Assembly: GCF_023283825.1 (NCBI RefSeq)
Contig: NZ_JAKILD010000027.1
Location: 1 to 58,012 of the forward strand
DNA: 58,012 nucleotides
Direction: 5' to 3'
Origin: Shewanella olleyana
GTDB lineage: Bacteria > Pseudomonadota > Gammaproteobacteria > Enterobacterales > Shewanellaceae
Shown: one piece after another, positions 8,384 to 18,005 of the stretch
Numbering within the stretch: position 1 is the stretch's first letter
Layout: each line of letters opens with the position of its first letter
Program-made: the position numbers and the translations under genes
The notes under the pieces: generated by a model
Told to the model about the DNA's origin: nothing
The model's database searches: none
Seen by the model: only the letters and a program-made list of their open reading frames with translations

Positions 8384-11300
8384 GGCTGCCTCCTTGGCTT
8401 AAAGATTTAAAGCGAGCACCCTGCTTATAATCAATAAAAGATATGACGTTAGAGTTTGAGCTTGAGCTTGTAGTAATAGCCGTGGTCGTTTCTGCATCAA
8501 GCTTTATCGAATGATTAGTTTCATCTTTCGCTTCGATAGTCTGTTCAATGTTTTCTTTGAGAACTTCTTTAACTTGCGCTTCGTTTGGCGTGCTTGTTTC
8601 TGTATTGGCTTGCGTATCGTGTTCTGTATCAATTGCTGTTTCGTCAGCAGTTGTAATACCTGCAATTGTCATTTGAGTTGCAGTACTTGTCACTTGAGTT
8701 GCAGCATCTGTCTCTTCTACAGGTTGCTCAGTACGTGGCAGAATTGATTCAGGAATTTCAATTTCTTTACTTTTACGCTCTAATTCATCTAATTGAGGAT
8801 CTGTCATGGTGCCGCCTAAGCGGAATCGAATTTCAGATATCACCTCAATGACGGGTTCTAACACCTTAGTTAATGCAAAAGCGCCTAAACCTAAGGTCCA
8901 TGCACTGGTACTCAGTAAGACTACCGTCGGCACACTGGATGCTAACTGAGGTATAAAGCGAATGTCATAATTTAAGCTTTGAGTGGTTAAATCAGTATAA
9001 CCACGCACCTTCATGTTGCCCGCAATTGCATCCATTTCAGTATCTGTTGTTTTCACTACACCATTATCAATATCCAATGAGCCGCCAAAGGAGTCAAAAT
9101 AAAGCCCTTTGCCAAACACATCAGAGAAATCAAGCGACAGCTTTCTCACTAAAGAATCTAAACTGAACAGTGAAAATATTCGTGCCCCCTTGTCACTAAT
9201 CTCTGATAAATAACCTTTACCCAAATCAAAACGTAGTTTGCCGTTTAGGGTTTCTAAAGAAAACGCATAAGGCGCACCTTCCCATGAGAACTCACCCACC
9301 ATATCCACAGGCGCGTCTTTAAGACCCGGGTTAATGCCTAATGCCTCAGATAAAGCATCAAATTTACTGGCCTTAATATCGACGTCAAACTTGGTCAGGT
9401 TTTTACCTTCGGCAAAAGTCCAGTCTCCCGATGCTTGCAAGCTAACAATAGGCCTCGTCATCGTTAAGGTTTGAAAACGATAGCCATTTTCATAAGGAAT
9501 ACCTTGAAGTACCAAATGACCAAGTCGTGTGTCATATAGGCCAAAATCATCTACATCCACAGCTAATGGCGGTAAGTTATCCAATAAGTTATCTGGTGAG
9601 TATTCTGCTTCTTCAGGCGCTTTAACTTTAGGTGCTAAATGTAATTTACTGGCTACAATTTTGAGCCCTTGCTCACGCCAGCTTGGGTAAAAATCAATAT
9701 GACCGTCAAGTTGTTCAGAGGCAATATCAAAGCGCCAAACATGTTCTAATGGTTTGGCTGTAAAAGTTAGGTCTTCAAATTCTTGGCTGAGAATATTTAA
9801 CGAGCCAATACGTGCATCAATTAAGGTTAATGGCGGGAAAAAGCTCACCCTATCGTTTGTTGCATCATCAAGATTTGCAGCAATAACCTCTGTTACAGCT
9901 TCTTTCGCCGTTTTATCAATTAAAGCTTCAGACTCTTTAGCTATCTCAACTTTATTTTTAGTAGATTCGTTTGTGATAACACTAGGCTCTTGTTCAGCCA
10001 TAATCATGTCAGCTGGCGCCGTAGCATTATTATCTTTTTCGTTCTTTTCAGGAAGCGCATCAATACTTGAATTTACTTTATCAGTAAATTTACTAATGAT
10101 AGGCAACCATTGAGTCAATTCAGCTTCAGGCAAATCGATTTGAATATGCCCCTGATCTTTGACTAGTTGGTCACCCAACTTAAAATGACGGCCTAATAAT
10201 AAATCGTAATGGTCGAGGTGCTCGCCAGTATCTTCATTAAAACCACCCCAAAATTCTGCATCTTTTCCTAATTTAATGCTTAAAGACGATTGCTTATTAT
10301 CACCGACTAATTCTGCCCTTAAGGCCTTGGACTGCTCAAACTCTTTTGTAAATGGTGCAGGTAATGATAACGTAGTTCCAACTAAATCAGAGTTAACTTG
10401 AACTTGCAGGCGGTAACCAGTGGGGTCAAATATCATCGTCACCGCACCATCCCAAGCCATGTCGCCAGAATAGTATTCGCTTAATGGATTATCGATATAG
10501 TCAGGTAATGTGCCTAAATCCCACTGACCAGCTAGATCGACAGTCAGCGCTAAATCACCGGTATTTGTCGGCTCAGTAGCAAAGTCAAATGTCAGTGGTT
10601 GCTCAAACAGATTGGCATTGATCTGCTCGCCACTGACCTCAGCATTATTAAATTCAACATTCCCTGTCACTTTTTCAAGGTTTAACCCCGGTGTACTGAC
10701 ATATACCGCATTATCATTAAAAGTAATAACGCCTTTATTGTCAGATTTGCCACCTTCATACAGAGGAATAGTTAAATCTAATTCACTGACAATATCGCCG
10801 GATATCTGCACTACATTTAGCGTAGGGCTAATAGAGTTTTTAAGTGGTGAATTATCAATAACGTCTTTGGCATCATCCGCATCGGCCCCTACCTTTGCTT
10901 CAACTCTTAAGGTTGTTTCTTTACCCATAAATGGAATATAAACATGCGCGCCGTCTGCAGAAACGGATAAAAGGTTGCCTTTATTGACTACGATGTCCAT
11001 TGCCGCATTTTCGAATAAAGCATATAGACTCAAGTCATCAACCGCTGGCCAGTCTGGCTGAAATAAGAAAGCACCATCGTTGAGGTTAAAACCGGCCTGA
11101 AAAACCCCTGAATTATCTTGATAAGGAAATTGATTAAGCTGTCCATGCCAGACAATATTGGCATCTGGGATCTCGCCTTTGAGTAACGAATTATTCAAAT
11201 AGCTCACCAAATTGTCACTCATCGTATGCAGTGGGAAGTATCTACCCGCATTAACAACATCTGCAATGGCAACATTGGCGCTTAAGGCAAGATGAGCATC

Positions 11301-12770
11301 TTGCTCCATATCCAATTGCATTGAAGCTGCAATATCGATATCGGGATTATTAAAGTGCACATTAGGTAAGGTTAAACGAGACTTTTCGATGCTGTATTGG
11401 ACTTGAAATGCATCGCCTTTAAGCGCTAGAGGTGCTTCGAAACCACCCTGAAAATCTAACTCATAATCTTGTTCTGGAAATTCAGCATTCAGTAAGCCAT
11501 TAGCCCAAGACAAATTAAAATCTATTGGACTTGTACCAGGAATATTATCCGTAGCCGACCATTGCAGCTGTTTAACTGCTGTTTTCAATAGCACCGGTTT
11601 GCCTTGCTCTTTTAACAGTTGCAGAGGCCCAATGACGCCTTGAGGTGATAACGCCCGCCATTTTTCGACCCCTTTTTCACCCATTTTAGGGATAAGCGGC
11701 AATAAGGGCGTTAATACTTCAGGCGCTATTTCATTGATGCTAACCGACAAATCGCTGTAATTTGTTTTGAGAGATAAATTAAGTTCAGGCCACGACACGC
11801 CATTGGTGGAAAAATCTAAATCATGGCTGCTAATTTGCCAACCATTATCATTGGGTTGCCATTTTAATGCGCCACCATTAATCTCAAATATCTGATTTTC
11901 ACCTAATGTATTCCATTGTAGCCAACTAGGTTCAAACGTTAATAACCCAGTATTAATGGTTCGATACTCAATACCCAACCAAGCTTTAAGATTCACTACA
12001 CCTTCAAATTCAATGTTGTCTAGTTTCAATAACGGATCGTGCTGCCTTGAAGCCCATTCACCTAAATCTAGTGACTCCGCAGATAGGTATATCTGCCCCA
12101 CTAACTCATCTGGATTATAGCCACTACCCTCTAAATCTACTCTTAATGCCAACAACTCTTTTGCTGAAGTTTCTGAATCAAGGTGCAAAAAGCCTTTGCC
12201 TTGATGTAATTCAGGGCGATTATGCCAAATAAAGTTACTGATAAAAATCGGTCTAAAATCATGATTTGAACTTAGCAGTTGCAGCGTGCCGTCACTAATA
12301 GAAAAATACTCTAACTGCTCTAACAGTAATGCATATAACCAGTCTACATTTGTACTACTTGCAGGCTCGGAGCTAGAAGTAGAAAGTTCGTCAACATTGA
12401 GGGCAACATGAATACCGTCGAATTTAACCGTTTCAATTTTTGGCGATAAGGTCAATAAGGTTTGCCAGAAATCGAGCTTAAAATGAACCTGACTTGCGAT
12501 AATGGTCACAGGTAAATTTTGCTGAGGAGGGATAACGAGGTTATTGACGGTTAACGCGGGCCCGAAAGCTTGCCACTCTGCCGAAAGTTTGCCAATTTGC
12601 ACTTCAACCTGATATTGCTCATGTAAATAATCTATCACTTCATAACGAGCTTCAGGCAGCTGTGGCAGTAAACCGCGGATGAGACTGACCGCTAGCGCAA
12701 ATAGTACTAATACTACGGCTACGGTTTGGAACAAAAAACGACAAACTTTAACGGTTTTACTCTTAGGCAC
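8307..12770 (-). CDS. yhdP: YhdP family AsmA-like lipid transport protein
   Basis: This 1487-residue protein has one N-terminal membrane anchor (about 10-32), then a very long beta-rich periplasmic body and a conserved AsmA-like C-terminal region (about 1165-1340). YhdP, TamB and YdbH are bridge-like proteins that move phospholipids between inner and outer membrane. The last 130 residues are Thr/Glu-rich, low complexity and probably disordered. Another acidic low-complexity segment lies at about 900-960. It starts with GTG at 12770, touching the TAG stop of rng by one base. Its 3' end overlaps the nitrilase gene by 77 bases. Family assignment rests on length, context and recalled motifs. Confidence 0.9.
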   Translation of the reverse strand: MPKSKTVKVCRFLFQTVAVVLVLFALAVSLIRGLLPQLPEARYEVIDYLHEQYQVEVQIGKLSAEWQAFGPALTVNNLVIPPQQNLPVTIIASQVHFKLDFWQTLLTLSPKIETVKFDGIHVALNVDELSTSSSEPASSTNVDWLYALLLEQLEYFSISDGTLQLLSSNHDFRPIFISNFIWHNRPELHQGKGFLHLDSETSAKELLALRVDLEGSGYNPDELVGQIYLSAESLDLGEWASRQHDPLLKLDNIEFEGVVNLKAWLGIEYRTINTGLLTFEPSWLQWNTLGENQIFEINGGALKWQPNDNGWQISSHDLDFSTNGVSWPELNLSLKTNYSDLSVSINEIAPEVLTPLLPLIPKMGEKGVEKWRALSPQGVIGPLQLLKEQGKPVLLKTAVKQLQWSATDNIPGTSPIDFNLSWANGLLNAEFPEQDYELDFQGGFEAPLALKGDAFQVQYSIEKSRLTLPNVHFNNPDIDIAASMQLDMEQDAHLALSANVAIADVVNAGRYFPLHTMSDNLVSYLNNSLLKGEIPDANIVWHGQLNQFPYQDNSGVFQAGFNLNDGAFLFQPDWPAVDDLSLYALFENAAMDIVVNKGNLLSVSADGAHVYIPFMGKETTLRVEAKVGADADDAKDVIDNSPLKNSISPTLNVVQISGDIVSELDLTIPLYEGGKSDNKGVITFNDNAVYVSTPGLNLEKVTGNVEFNNAEVSGEQINANLFEQPLTFDFATEPTNTGDLALTVDLAGQWDLGTLPDYIDNPLSEYYSGDMAWDGAVTMIFDPTGYRLQVQVNSDLVGTTLSLPAPFTKEFEQSKALRAELVGDNKQSSLSIKLGKDAEFWGGFNEDTGEHLDHYDLLLGRHFKLGDQLVKDQGHIQIDLPEAELTQWLPIISKFTDKVNSSIDALPEKNEKDNNATAPADMIMAEQEPSVITNESTKNKVEIAKESEALIDKTAKEAVTEVIAANLDDATNDRVSFFPPLTLIDARIGSLNILSQEFEDLTFTAKPLEHVWRFDIASEQLDGHIDFYPSWREQGLKIVASKLHLAPKVKAPEEAEYSPDNLLDNLPPLAVDVDDFGLYDTRLGHLVLQGIPYENGYRFQTLTMTRPIVSLQASGDWTFAEGKNLTKFDVDIKASKFDALSEALGINPGLKDAPVDMVGEFSWEGAPYAFSLETLNGKLRFDLGKGYLSEISDKGARIFSLFSLDSLVRKLSLDFSDVFGKGLYFDSFGGSLDIDNGVVKTTDTEMDAIAGNMKVRGYTDLTTQSLNYDIRFIPQLASSVPTVVLLSTSAWTLGLGAFALTKVLEPVIEVISEIRFRLGGTMTDPQLDELERKSKEIEIPESILPRTEQPVEETDAATQVTSTATQMTIAGITTADETAIDTEHDTQANTETSTPNEAQVKEVLKENIEQTIEAKDETNHSIKLDAETTTAITTSSSSNSNVISFIDYKQGARFKSLSQGGSHANQFTAMSEQQGCSSQSGIYRLSA

Positions 12771-14260
12771 TACACCATCACCACGTCATACTTATTTTGA
12801 GTATATAAAGTTTCATTTTGTAGGCGGATTTGCTTACCAATATAAACTTCTAACTCTGCTAACAAATGGCCTTCTTCAGTGCTTAAACTCTTATAAACTG
12901 CAGGTGAGCAATACAATAAAAACTCATCGGCAGCGTAGGCGCGATTTAAACGAATAATCTCTCTAAATATTTCATATGAAACCGTCTCTACGGTTTTCAT
13001 TGAGCCTGTGCCATTACAAGCTGGACACTCGCCACACACAACATGCTCAAGACTTTCACGAGTACGTTTACGGGTCATTTCTACTAAGCCTAGACCAGAA
13101 AAACCACTGACACTGGTTTTCACTCTGTCTGTTGCTAATGCTAAGTTTAGACTATCTAGCACACGCTTTTTATGGTCTTCATTCATCATATCGATAAAGT
13201 CGATAATGATAATGCCGCCTAAGTTGCGCAACCTTAGTTGTCTGGCGATCGCTTGGGTGGCTTCTAAGTTAGTATTAAATATGGTTTCAGCTAGATTACG
13301 GTGACCAACAAATGCACCGGTATTAATATCAACAGTCGTCATCGCTTCTGTTTGATCAATAATCAGATAACCACCAGATTTAAGTTCAACTTTACGGCCT
13401 AACGCGCGTTGAATTTCGTTCTCAACATCATAAAGTTCAAAAATGGGTGATGGACCAGCATAGTGTTCAATTTTCTCTGCAATTTCAGGCATAAACTCTT
13501 GTGCAAAGCCTTCAATTTCAGCAAAGGTTCGACGAGAATCCACCTGAATATGATCAAGTTCAGTACCAACAAAATCACGAATAATTCGCACTTGCAGCGC
13601 TAAATCTTGATATAACAGAGTTGCACCTTTTCGTTTTCTACGTTCGCTGACTTTAGCCCAGACCCGCCTTAAAAATGCAGCATCCTGAGCAAGCTCATCA
13701 TCACCAACACCTTCTGCAGCGGTTCGGATAATGAAACCACCATCTTCGTCGACATAGGGCTCGGTAATTTTCTTTAAACGGCTGCGTTCAGACTCTTCTT
13801 CGATACGCTGGGATACACCCACATGGCTAGAGCCAGGCATGAACACGAGATAGCGGGAAGGTAAGGTAATATCAGTGGTTAAACGAGCGCCTTTGGTGCC
13901 AAGAGGATCTTTAACCACTTGCACCATGATGTCTTGACCTTGACGAACAAGCTCAGCAATATCACGTACAACAAAGTTACCCTTTTCAACATCGGCAACA
14001 CACTCAGTGTGCGGTACAATATCTGAAGCATGTAAGAATGCGGCTTTTTCTAGGCCAATATCGACAAACGCCGCTTGCATACCAGGAAGAACACGGCTGA
14101 TTTTACCTTTATAGATATTACCAACAAGACCGCGTTTCATGCGGCGCTCAATGTGAACCTCTTGCAATACACCATGCTCAACAAGCGCTACCCTTGCTTC
14201 AGTTGGTGTGACGTTAATCAGTAATTCAGATCCTTTTTTACGCTGTGCTTTTGTTTGCAT
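12770..14260 (-). CDS. rng: Ribonuclease G
   Basis: This 496-residue protein matches E. coli RNase G along its whole length. The S1 domain (about 35-125, GLVGNIYKGKISRVLPGMQ) comes first. The RNase H-like and DNase I-like catalytic parts follow, with the metal-binding aspartates in TTVDINTGAF and IIIDFIDM and the Zn-link CGECPACNGTG. It matures 16S rRNA at its 5' end and decays some mRNAs. I start at the ATG at 14260 because AGGTGG lies 3 bases before it and the sequence then reads into ELLINVTPTEARVA. A start 54 bases further upstream lacks family similarity. It is in the mreBCD-maf operon and adjoins yhdP. Confidence 0.95.
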   Translation of the reverse strand: MQTKAQRKKGSELLINVTPTEARVALVEHGVLQEVHIERRMKRGLVGNIYKGKISRVLPGMQAAFVDIGLEKAAFLHASDIVPHTECVADVEKGNFVVRDIAELVRQGQDIMVQVVKDPLGTKGARLTTDITLPSRYLVFMPGSSHVGVSQRIEEESERSRLKKITEPYVDEDGGFIIRTAAEGVGDDELAQDAAFLRRVWAKVSERRKRKGATLLYQDLALQVRIIRDFVGTELDHIQVDSRRTFAEIEGFAQEFMPEIAEKIEHYAGPSPIFELYDVENEIQRALGRKVELKSGGYLIIDQTEAMTTVDINTGAFVGHRNLAETIFNTNLEATQAIARQLRLRNLGGIIIIDFIDMMNEDHKKRVLDSLNLALATDRVKTSVSGFSGLGLVEMTRKRTRESLEHVVCGECPACNGTGSMKTVETVSYEIFREIIRLNRAYAADEFLLYCSPAVYKSLSTEEGHLLAELEVYIGKQIRLQNETLYTQNKYDVVMV

Positions 14261-14357
14261 AAGCCACCTGTTTAACGCCCCGCTGCAAGGATAATGCTTT
14301 ACTGACGTGCACAAAAGTGATGCAAGGTCGTAAATTCACATGTCCGCTAACGAAAAA

Positions 14358-14951
14358 TTAAGTTAATTCAATATGATTCATTTCATGTAGTAATTCGCGC
14401 GTCTCAACAAGAGGTAATCCGACTACCGCTGAATAACTACCCTTTATCGACTTAACAAAGCACCCGCCTAAGCCCTGAATACCATAGGCTCCAGCTTTAT
14501 CCATAGGTTCTTGCGTGTCGATATAGGCATTAATTGTTTCTGGTGTTAGGTGACAAAAAGTCACTTCTGTCTGACACAGTCTCGTTAAGGTCTTAGTACC
14601 GTTGGTTACGGCGACTGCGGTCATCACTTGATGAGTTTGACCTGATAGCTCTGCTAAAATTCGCTGCGCATCTTGCTTATCTTTAGGCTTTCCTAAAATC
14701 TGCTCACCTAATACCACGATCGTATCGGATCCAAGCACTTTAGGGTTAGTTTCATCAGTGCATAAGCTTAAGCCTACTTGGGCTTTTTCAATGGCTAAAC
14801 GCACCACAAACTCAGCTGCTGATTCACCCGCTAAATGAGACTCGTCTATATCGGGTGCCACTTGTTTAAATGAAAACTGACTTTCAGAAAAACCGACTTG
14901 AGCAAATAACGCTTTGCGTCTTGGAGAAGTTGAAGCGAGAACCCAGCCCAT
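14358..14951 (-). CDS. maf: Maf family nucleotide pyrophosphatase (YhdE type)
   Basis: This 197-residue protein has the Maf signature ASTSPRRKALF at 7-17, DIDESH at about 50-55 and the catalytic/base-binding GSDTIVVL and KPKDKQDA segments. Maf proteins hydrolyse dTTP, UTP and modified nucleotides to monophosphates and are linked to septum inhibition. The position between mreD and rng is the conserved one for the YhdE branch. The start codon is 2 bases after the mreD stop, so it is in the same transcript. Confidence 0.93.
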   Translation of the reverse strand: MGWVLASTSPRRKALFAQVGFSESQFSFKQVAPDIDESHLAGESAAEFVVRLAIEKAQVGLSLCTDETNPKVLGSDTIVVLGEQILGKPKDKQDAQRILAELSGQTHQVMTAVAVTNGTKTLTRLCQTEVTFCHLTPETINAYIDTQEPMDKAGAYGIQGLGGCFVKSIKGSYSAVVGLPLVETRELLHEMNHIELT

Positions 14952-14953
14952 AC

Positions 14954-15442
14954 TTAACGTACCTTATAACTGCGGCGAATATTGCGAAGTACCCAAAATA
15001 CCCACCACCACATGAAAATACTGGAAACTGCGGGTAAGAACATCGACCAGTCAAATGCGACACCATTGACGACAAATTCAACCCAATAAATGATGAAGTG
15101 ATACAGGCAAATAAAAATAGCCACTAAAATTGACTGCTGCCAACGAGTAAAGTTACGCAATCGCTGTGATTGCATCACAATCACATAAATGACTATAGAG
15201 AAAGCCAATGACCGTATTCCTAAGGTAGCCCCGAGTAATACATCCAATAAAACACCCAAAACCCAAGCAGTTAAAATGCTATAGCGGTGTGGCAGCGCCA
15301 TTGCCCAGTAAATCATTACCATAAGCAACCAATCAGGTCGCCATGCTTCAACGATTTTAGGCAGCGGCATGATTTGAAACATCATCCCAATAAAAATTGT
15401 CACTAATACGACAAAGCGGCCATTGGCGATATGCGCACTCAT
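14954..15442 (-). CDS. mreD: Rod-shape protein MreD
   Basis: This 162-residue integral membrane protein has about five helices and little soluble sequence, with the family motif PHRYSILTAWVLGVLLDVLLG at about 52-72. MreD works with MreC, RodA, PBP2 and MreB in the elongation complex that directs lateral wall synthesis. Its start overlaps the mreC stop by 4 bases (ATGA), which indicates coupled translation. Confidence 0.95.
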   Translation of the reverse strand: MSAHIANGRFVVLVTIFIGMMFQIMPLPKIVEAWRPDWLLMVMIYWAMALPHRYSILTAWVLGVLLDVLLGATLGIRSLAFSIVIYVIVMQSQRLRNFTRWQQSILVAIFICLYHFIIYWVEFVVNGVAFDWSMFLPAVSSIFMWWWVFWVLRNIRRSYKVR

Positions 15443-16344
15443 TGGCTTACCTCGTCTTGTGATTCAGTTTGACTTGTCTCACCATCAACTTCAGAAGTTT
15501 CAGTGATATTAGAAGCAGGCAAATCATCCACTCCATCATCAGGCCAGATCAATAATACATAACGAATGCGATCTAGAGCAGCAAGAGGCTGGGCGGAAAT
15601 GACTGAATAAGCTTGCCCTGCATCGCGAGAGATTTTCATCACCCTTGCCACAGGGTAACCTTCAGGGAAACGTTGCCCTAAGCCAGATGTAACCAATAAA
15701 TCACCAACAACAATATCCGTACTTTTGGCCACATGACGTAATTCAATTTCGTCTATATCGCCTGTACCTTGCGCCATAGCGCGAACATCATTTCGAGTAA
15801 TACGAACAGGAATACCGTGAGTGGGATCGGTGACGAGTAAAACGCGGCTGGTGAGCTCACTGACCTCAATGACTTGACCAACCACACCTTGTGCATCCAC
15901 CACTGACTGACCGACAAACACACCTGTACGAGCGCCATGGTTTAATACTACATAATGTCTGAATGGATCACTTGCCACTTCCATGACTTCTGCCACGACT
16001 TTGCGGGCATCCATATGCACAGGCGAACCCAGTAATGCCCTTAAACGTTCGTTCTCTTGTCTTAAATGTTCAAAGCGTTGTAAACGTTCTGACATCATTA
16101 GCTGTTGGCGCAATAACTCTTTGTTTTGCATTGCCAACATATTACGAGTGGCAATAGAGTCTGCCGACCAATCCAGTAATAAACCAGGGACGTTAGCTAA
16201 ATATTGTAAGGGGCTTAAAACGGAAGAAATAGACTGACGAATAGGGTCGAGGCGATCATTAGCGATAAGCAATACCACCGACAAAAAAATTGCCAGTGTT
16301 AATCTAAATTGTTGCGATATACCACGAACAAAAATGGGTTTCAT
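15439..16344 (-). CDS. mreC: Rod-shape protein MreC
   Basis: This 301-residue protein has an N-terminal membrane segment (about 12-28), a periplasmic coiled coil (about 62-108) and two beta-barrel domains (about 110-270). The barrels contain VVAEVMEVASDPFRHYVVLNHG and VTSGLGQRFPEGYPV. It ends in an acidic Ser/Thr/Glu-rich tail. MreC is the periplasmic scaffold linking MreB/MreD to PBP2. It lies 62 bases downstream of mreB and overlaps mreD. Confidence 0.95.
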   Translation of the reverse strand: MKPIFVRGISQQFRLTLAIFLSVVLLIANDRLDPIRQSISSVLSPLQYLANVPGLLLDWSADSIATRNMLAMQNKELLRQQLMMSERLQRFEHLRQENERLRALLGSPVHMDARKVVAEVMEVASDPFRHYVVLNHGARTGVFVGQSVVDAQGVVGQVIEVSELTSRVLLVTDPTHGIPVRITRNDVRAMAQGTGDIDEIELRHVAKSTDIVVGDLLVTSGLGQRFPEGYPVARVMKISRDAGQAYSVISAQPLAALDRIRYVLLIWPDDGVDDLPASNITETSEVDGETSQTESQDEVSQ

Positions 16345-16406
16345 AATTTATAGGCGATGAAATTCTAAATAGTATATTTAGAATCAACACCGCCTTATTT
16401 CGCTCT

Positions 16407-17456
16407 TTAGTTCTCTTCAGAGAATAAGTCGCCACCATGCATGTCGATCATCTCAAGGGCTTTACCACCGCCTCGAGCAACACACGTTAATGGATCATCA
16501 GCAACCATGACTGGAATACCAGTTTCTTGCATTAATAAACGATCTAAATCACGAAGTAATGCACCACCACCTGTCAGTACCATACCGCGCTCTGAAATGT
16601 CAGATGCGAGCTCTGGTGGAGACTGCTCTAATGCAACCATCACCGCGCTAACAATGCCAGATAAAGGCTCTTGAAGCGCTTCAAGGATCTCATTGCTGTT
16701 TAGCGTAAAGCTTCTTGGTACACCTTCAGCTAAGTTACGACCACGTACTTCGATTTCAAGTACTTCATCGCCAGGATAAGCTGTGCCGATAGTATGCTTA
16801 ATGCGCTCTGCAGTTGCTTCACCAATCAAACTACCGTAGTTACGGCGAACGTAATTGATAATAGCATCATCAAACTTATCACCACCAATACGCACAGATG
16901 ATGAATACACCACTCCATTTAGCGAGATAATAGCAACTTCAGTAGTACCACCACCGATATCAACAACCATTGAACCGGTTGCCTCAGATACAGGTAAGCC
17001 TGCACCAATCGCCGCAGCCATTGGCTCTTCAATTAGATAAACTTCGCGAGCACCTGCACCCATGGCAGATTCACGAATAGCACGACGTTCAACTTGTGTA
17101 GCACCAACCGGTACACACACTAAAACCCGAGGGCTAGGACGGAAAAAGCTATTGTTATGCACTTGCTTAATGAAATGCTGTAACATTTTTTCTGTCACAT
17201 AGAAGTCGGCAATAACACCGTCTTTCATTGGACGAATAGCTTGGATATTACCAGGAGTACGACCTAGCATTTGCTTTGCGTCTGTACCTACAGCAGCTAC
17301 TGATTTTTGTCCGCTGCTACCACGCTCGCCACGAATGGCGACAACCGATGGTTCGTTAAGCACGATACCTTCGTCACGAACGTAAATTAATGTATTTGCC
17401 GTACCTAAATCGATCGATAGGTCGTTTGAAAAAACTCCACGCAGCTTTTTGAACAT
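16407..17456 (-). CDS. mreB: Actin-like cell-shape protein MreB
   Basis: This 349-residue bacterial actin shows the phosphate-1 loop DLGTANTLIY (17-26), the phosphate-2 motif VVDIGGGTTEVAI and the adenosine motif GMVLTGGGALLRDLD. It polymerises at the inner membrane and positions the elongation complex. It heads the mreBCD-maf-rng-yhdP-nitrilase-tldD series. The 5' region (17457-17722) is AT-rich and must hold the operon promoter, but I cannot fix a single -35/-10 pair. Confidence 0.97.
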   Translation of the reverse strand: MFKKLRGVFSNDLSIDLGTANTLIYVRDEGIVLNEPSVVAIRGERGSSGQKSVAAVGTDAKQMLGRTPGNIQAIRPMKDGVIADFYVTEKMLQHFIKQVHNNSFFRPSPRVLVCVPVGATQVERRAIRESAMGAGAREVYLIEEPMAAAIGAGLPVSEATGSMVVDIGGGTTEVAIISLNGVVYSSSVRIGGDKFDDAIINYVRRNYGSLIGEATAERIKHTIGTAYPGDEVLEIEVRGRNLAEGVPRSFTLNSNEILEALQEPLSGIVSAVMVALEQSPPELASDISERGMVLTGGGALLRDLDRLLMQETGIPVMVADDPLTCVARGGGKALEMIDMHGGDLFSEEN

Positions 17457-17722
17457 GTTCTAGCCTGTATTCTGTAACGTCAGAAGAAAGAAAAATCAGG
17501 TAACTTTATCAATGCCGCTCAGTTTCCACAAGACCGAACAGGTTAACAATCGCTAATCTAGGTGTTTTTTTTACATAAATGGCCAATTAAATCCAAAGCG
17601 CATTAAAACAACAAAATATAGACTAAAAAAACAACATGTTTTCTGCACTAAATATTAATTAGCCAAACCTGAAATATTCACCGATAAGCTATGCTTCAAT
17701 AAAAACGAGTGCTAACGTTACC
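17457..17722. other. Non-coding region upstream of mreB
   Basis: About 270 AT-rich bases with no coding signal lie between the mreB start and the 266-bp repeat element. They probably contain the mreB promoter and 5' leader. Poly-A/T runs are present at about 17567-17640, but no defensible promoter hexamer pair or operator was found. Confidence 0.5.
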
Positions 17723-17988
17723 TATACCCAAACAACCTGAAGATGCTCGATTTCAGCAAGAATTTACACGCGTTTAGGCAAGGCATTGATTGCGGGTAAT
17801 GGTTATTCCCTTTTCAAAATCAATAACGCAGCATAAACGCGTGTAAAACTTGCCCTCAGGGAGTTTCACCGTGTTCCCACTACGTTGTTGCGCTAATTTA
17901 TAAGGTACCTACATTACCGCATTAACGCGCCTAGTATTGAAAACACGGTGAAGCTCTGAAACACGTATATTCAAGTTGTTTGGGTATA
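17723..17988. mobile_element. 266-bp MITE-like element, copy 1
   Basis: The element is bounded by imperfect 22-bp terminal inverted repeats (20 of 22 match; both begin TATACCCAAACAAC). A second copy at 52361-52626 is identical at 264 of 266 positions. If the ends are TACCC...GGGTA, the flanking TA on each side fits a TA target duplication, as made by IS630/Tc1-type transposases. Internally there are two long inverted repeats: TTTACACGCGTTTA (17763-17776) with its complement at 17834-17847, and TTCACCGTGTT (17865-17875) with its complement at 17942-17952. There is no coding capacity. It ends 17 bases after the mshQ stop and may act as a terminator. Confidence 0.8.
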
Positions 17989-18005
17989 TAGATTATCAAA
18001 GCTGT

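Noticed and set aside
8511..8851. Plus-strand ORFs of 78 and 61 codons inside yhdP
   Set aside because: They lie antisense to a low-complexity Thr/Glu-rich coding segment, have no ribosome site and no family resemblance; they are shadows.
17723..17988. 266-bp element considered as a structured riboswitch or small RNA gene for mreB
   Set aside because: A near-identical copy occurs at an unrelated site (52361-52626) with the same terminal inverted repeats, which favours a mobile element. An RNA role remains possible but is unsupported.
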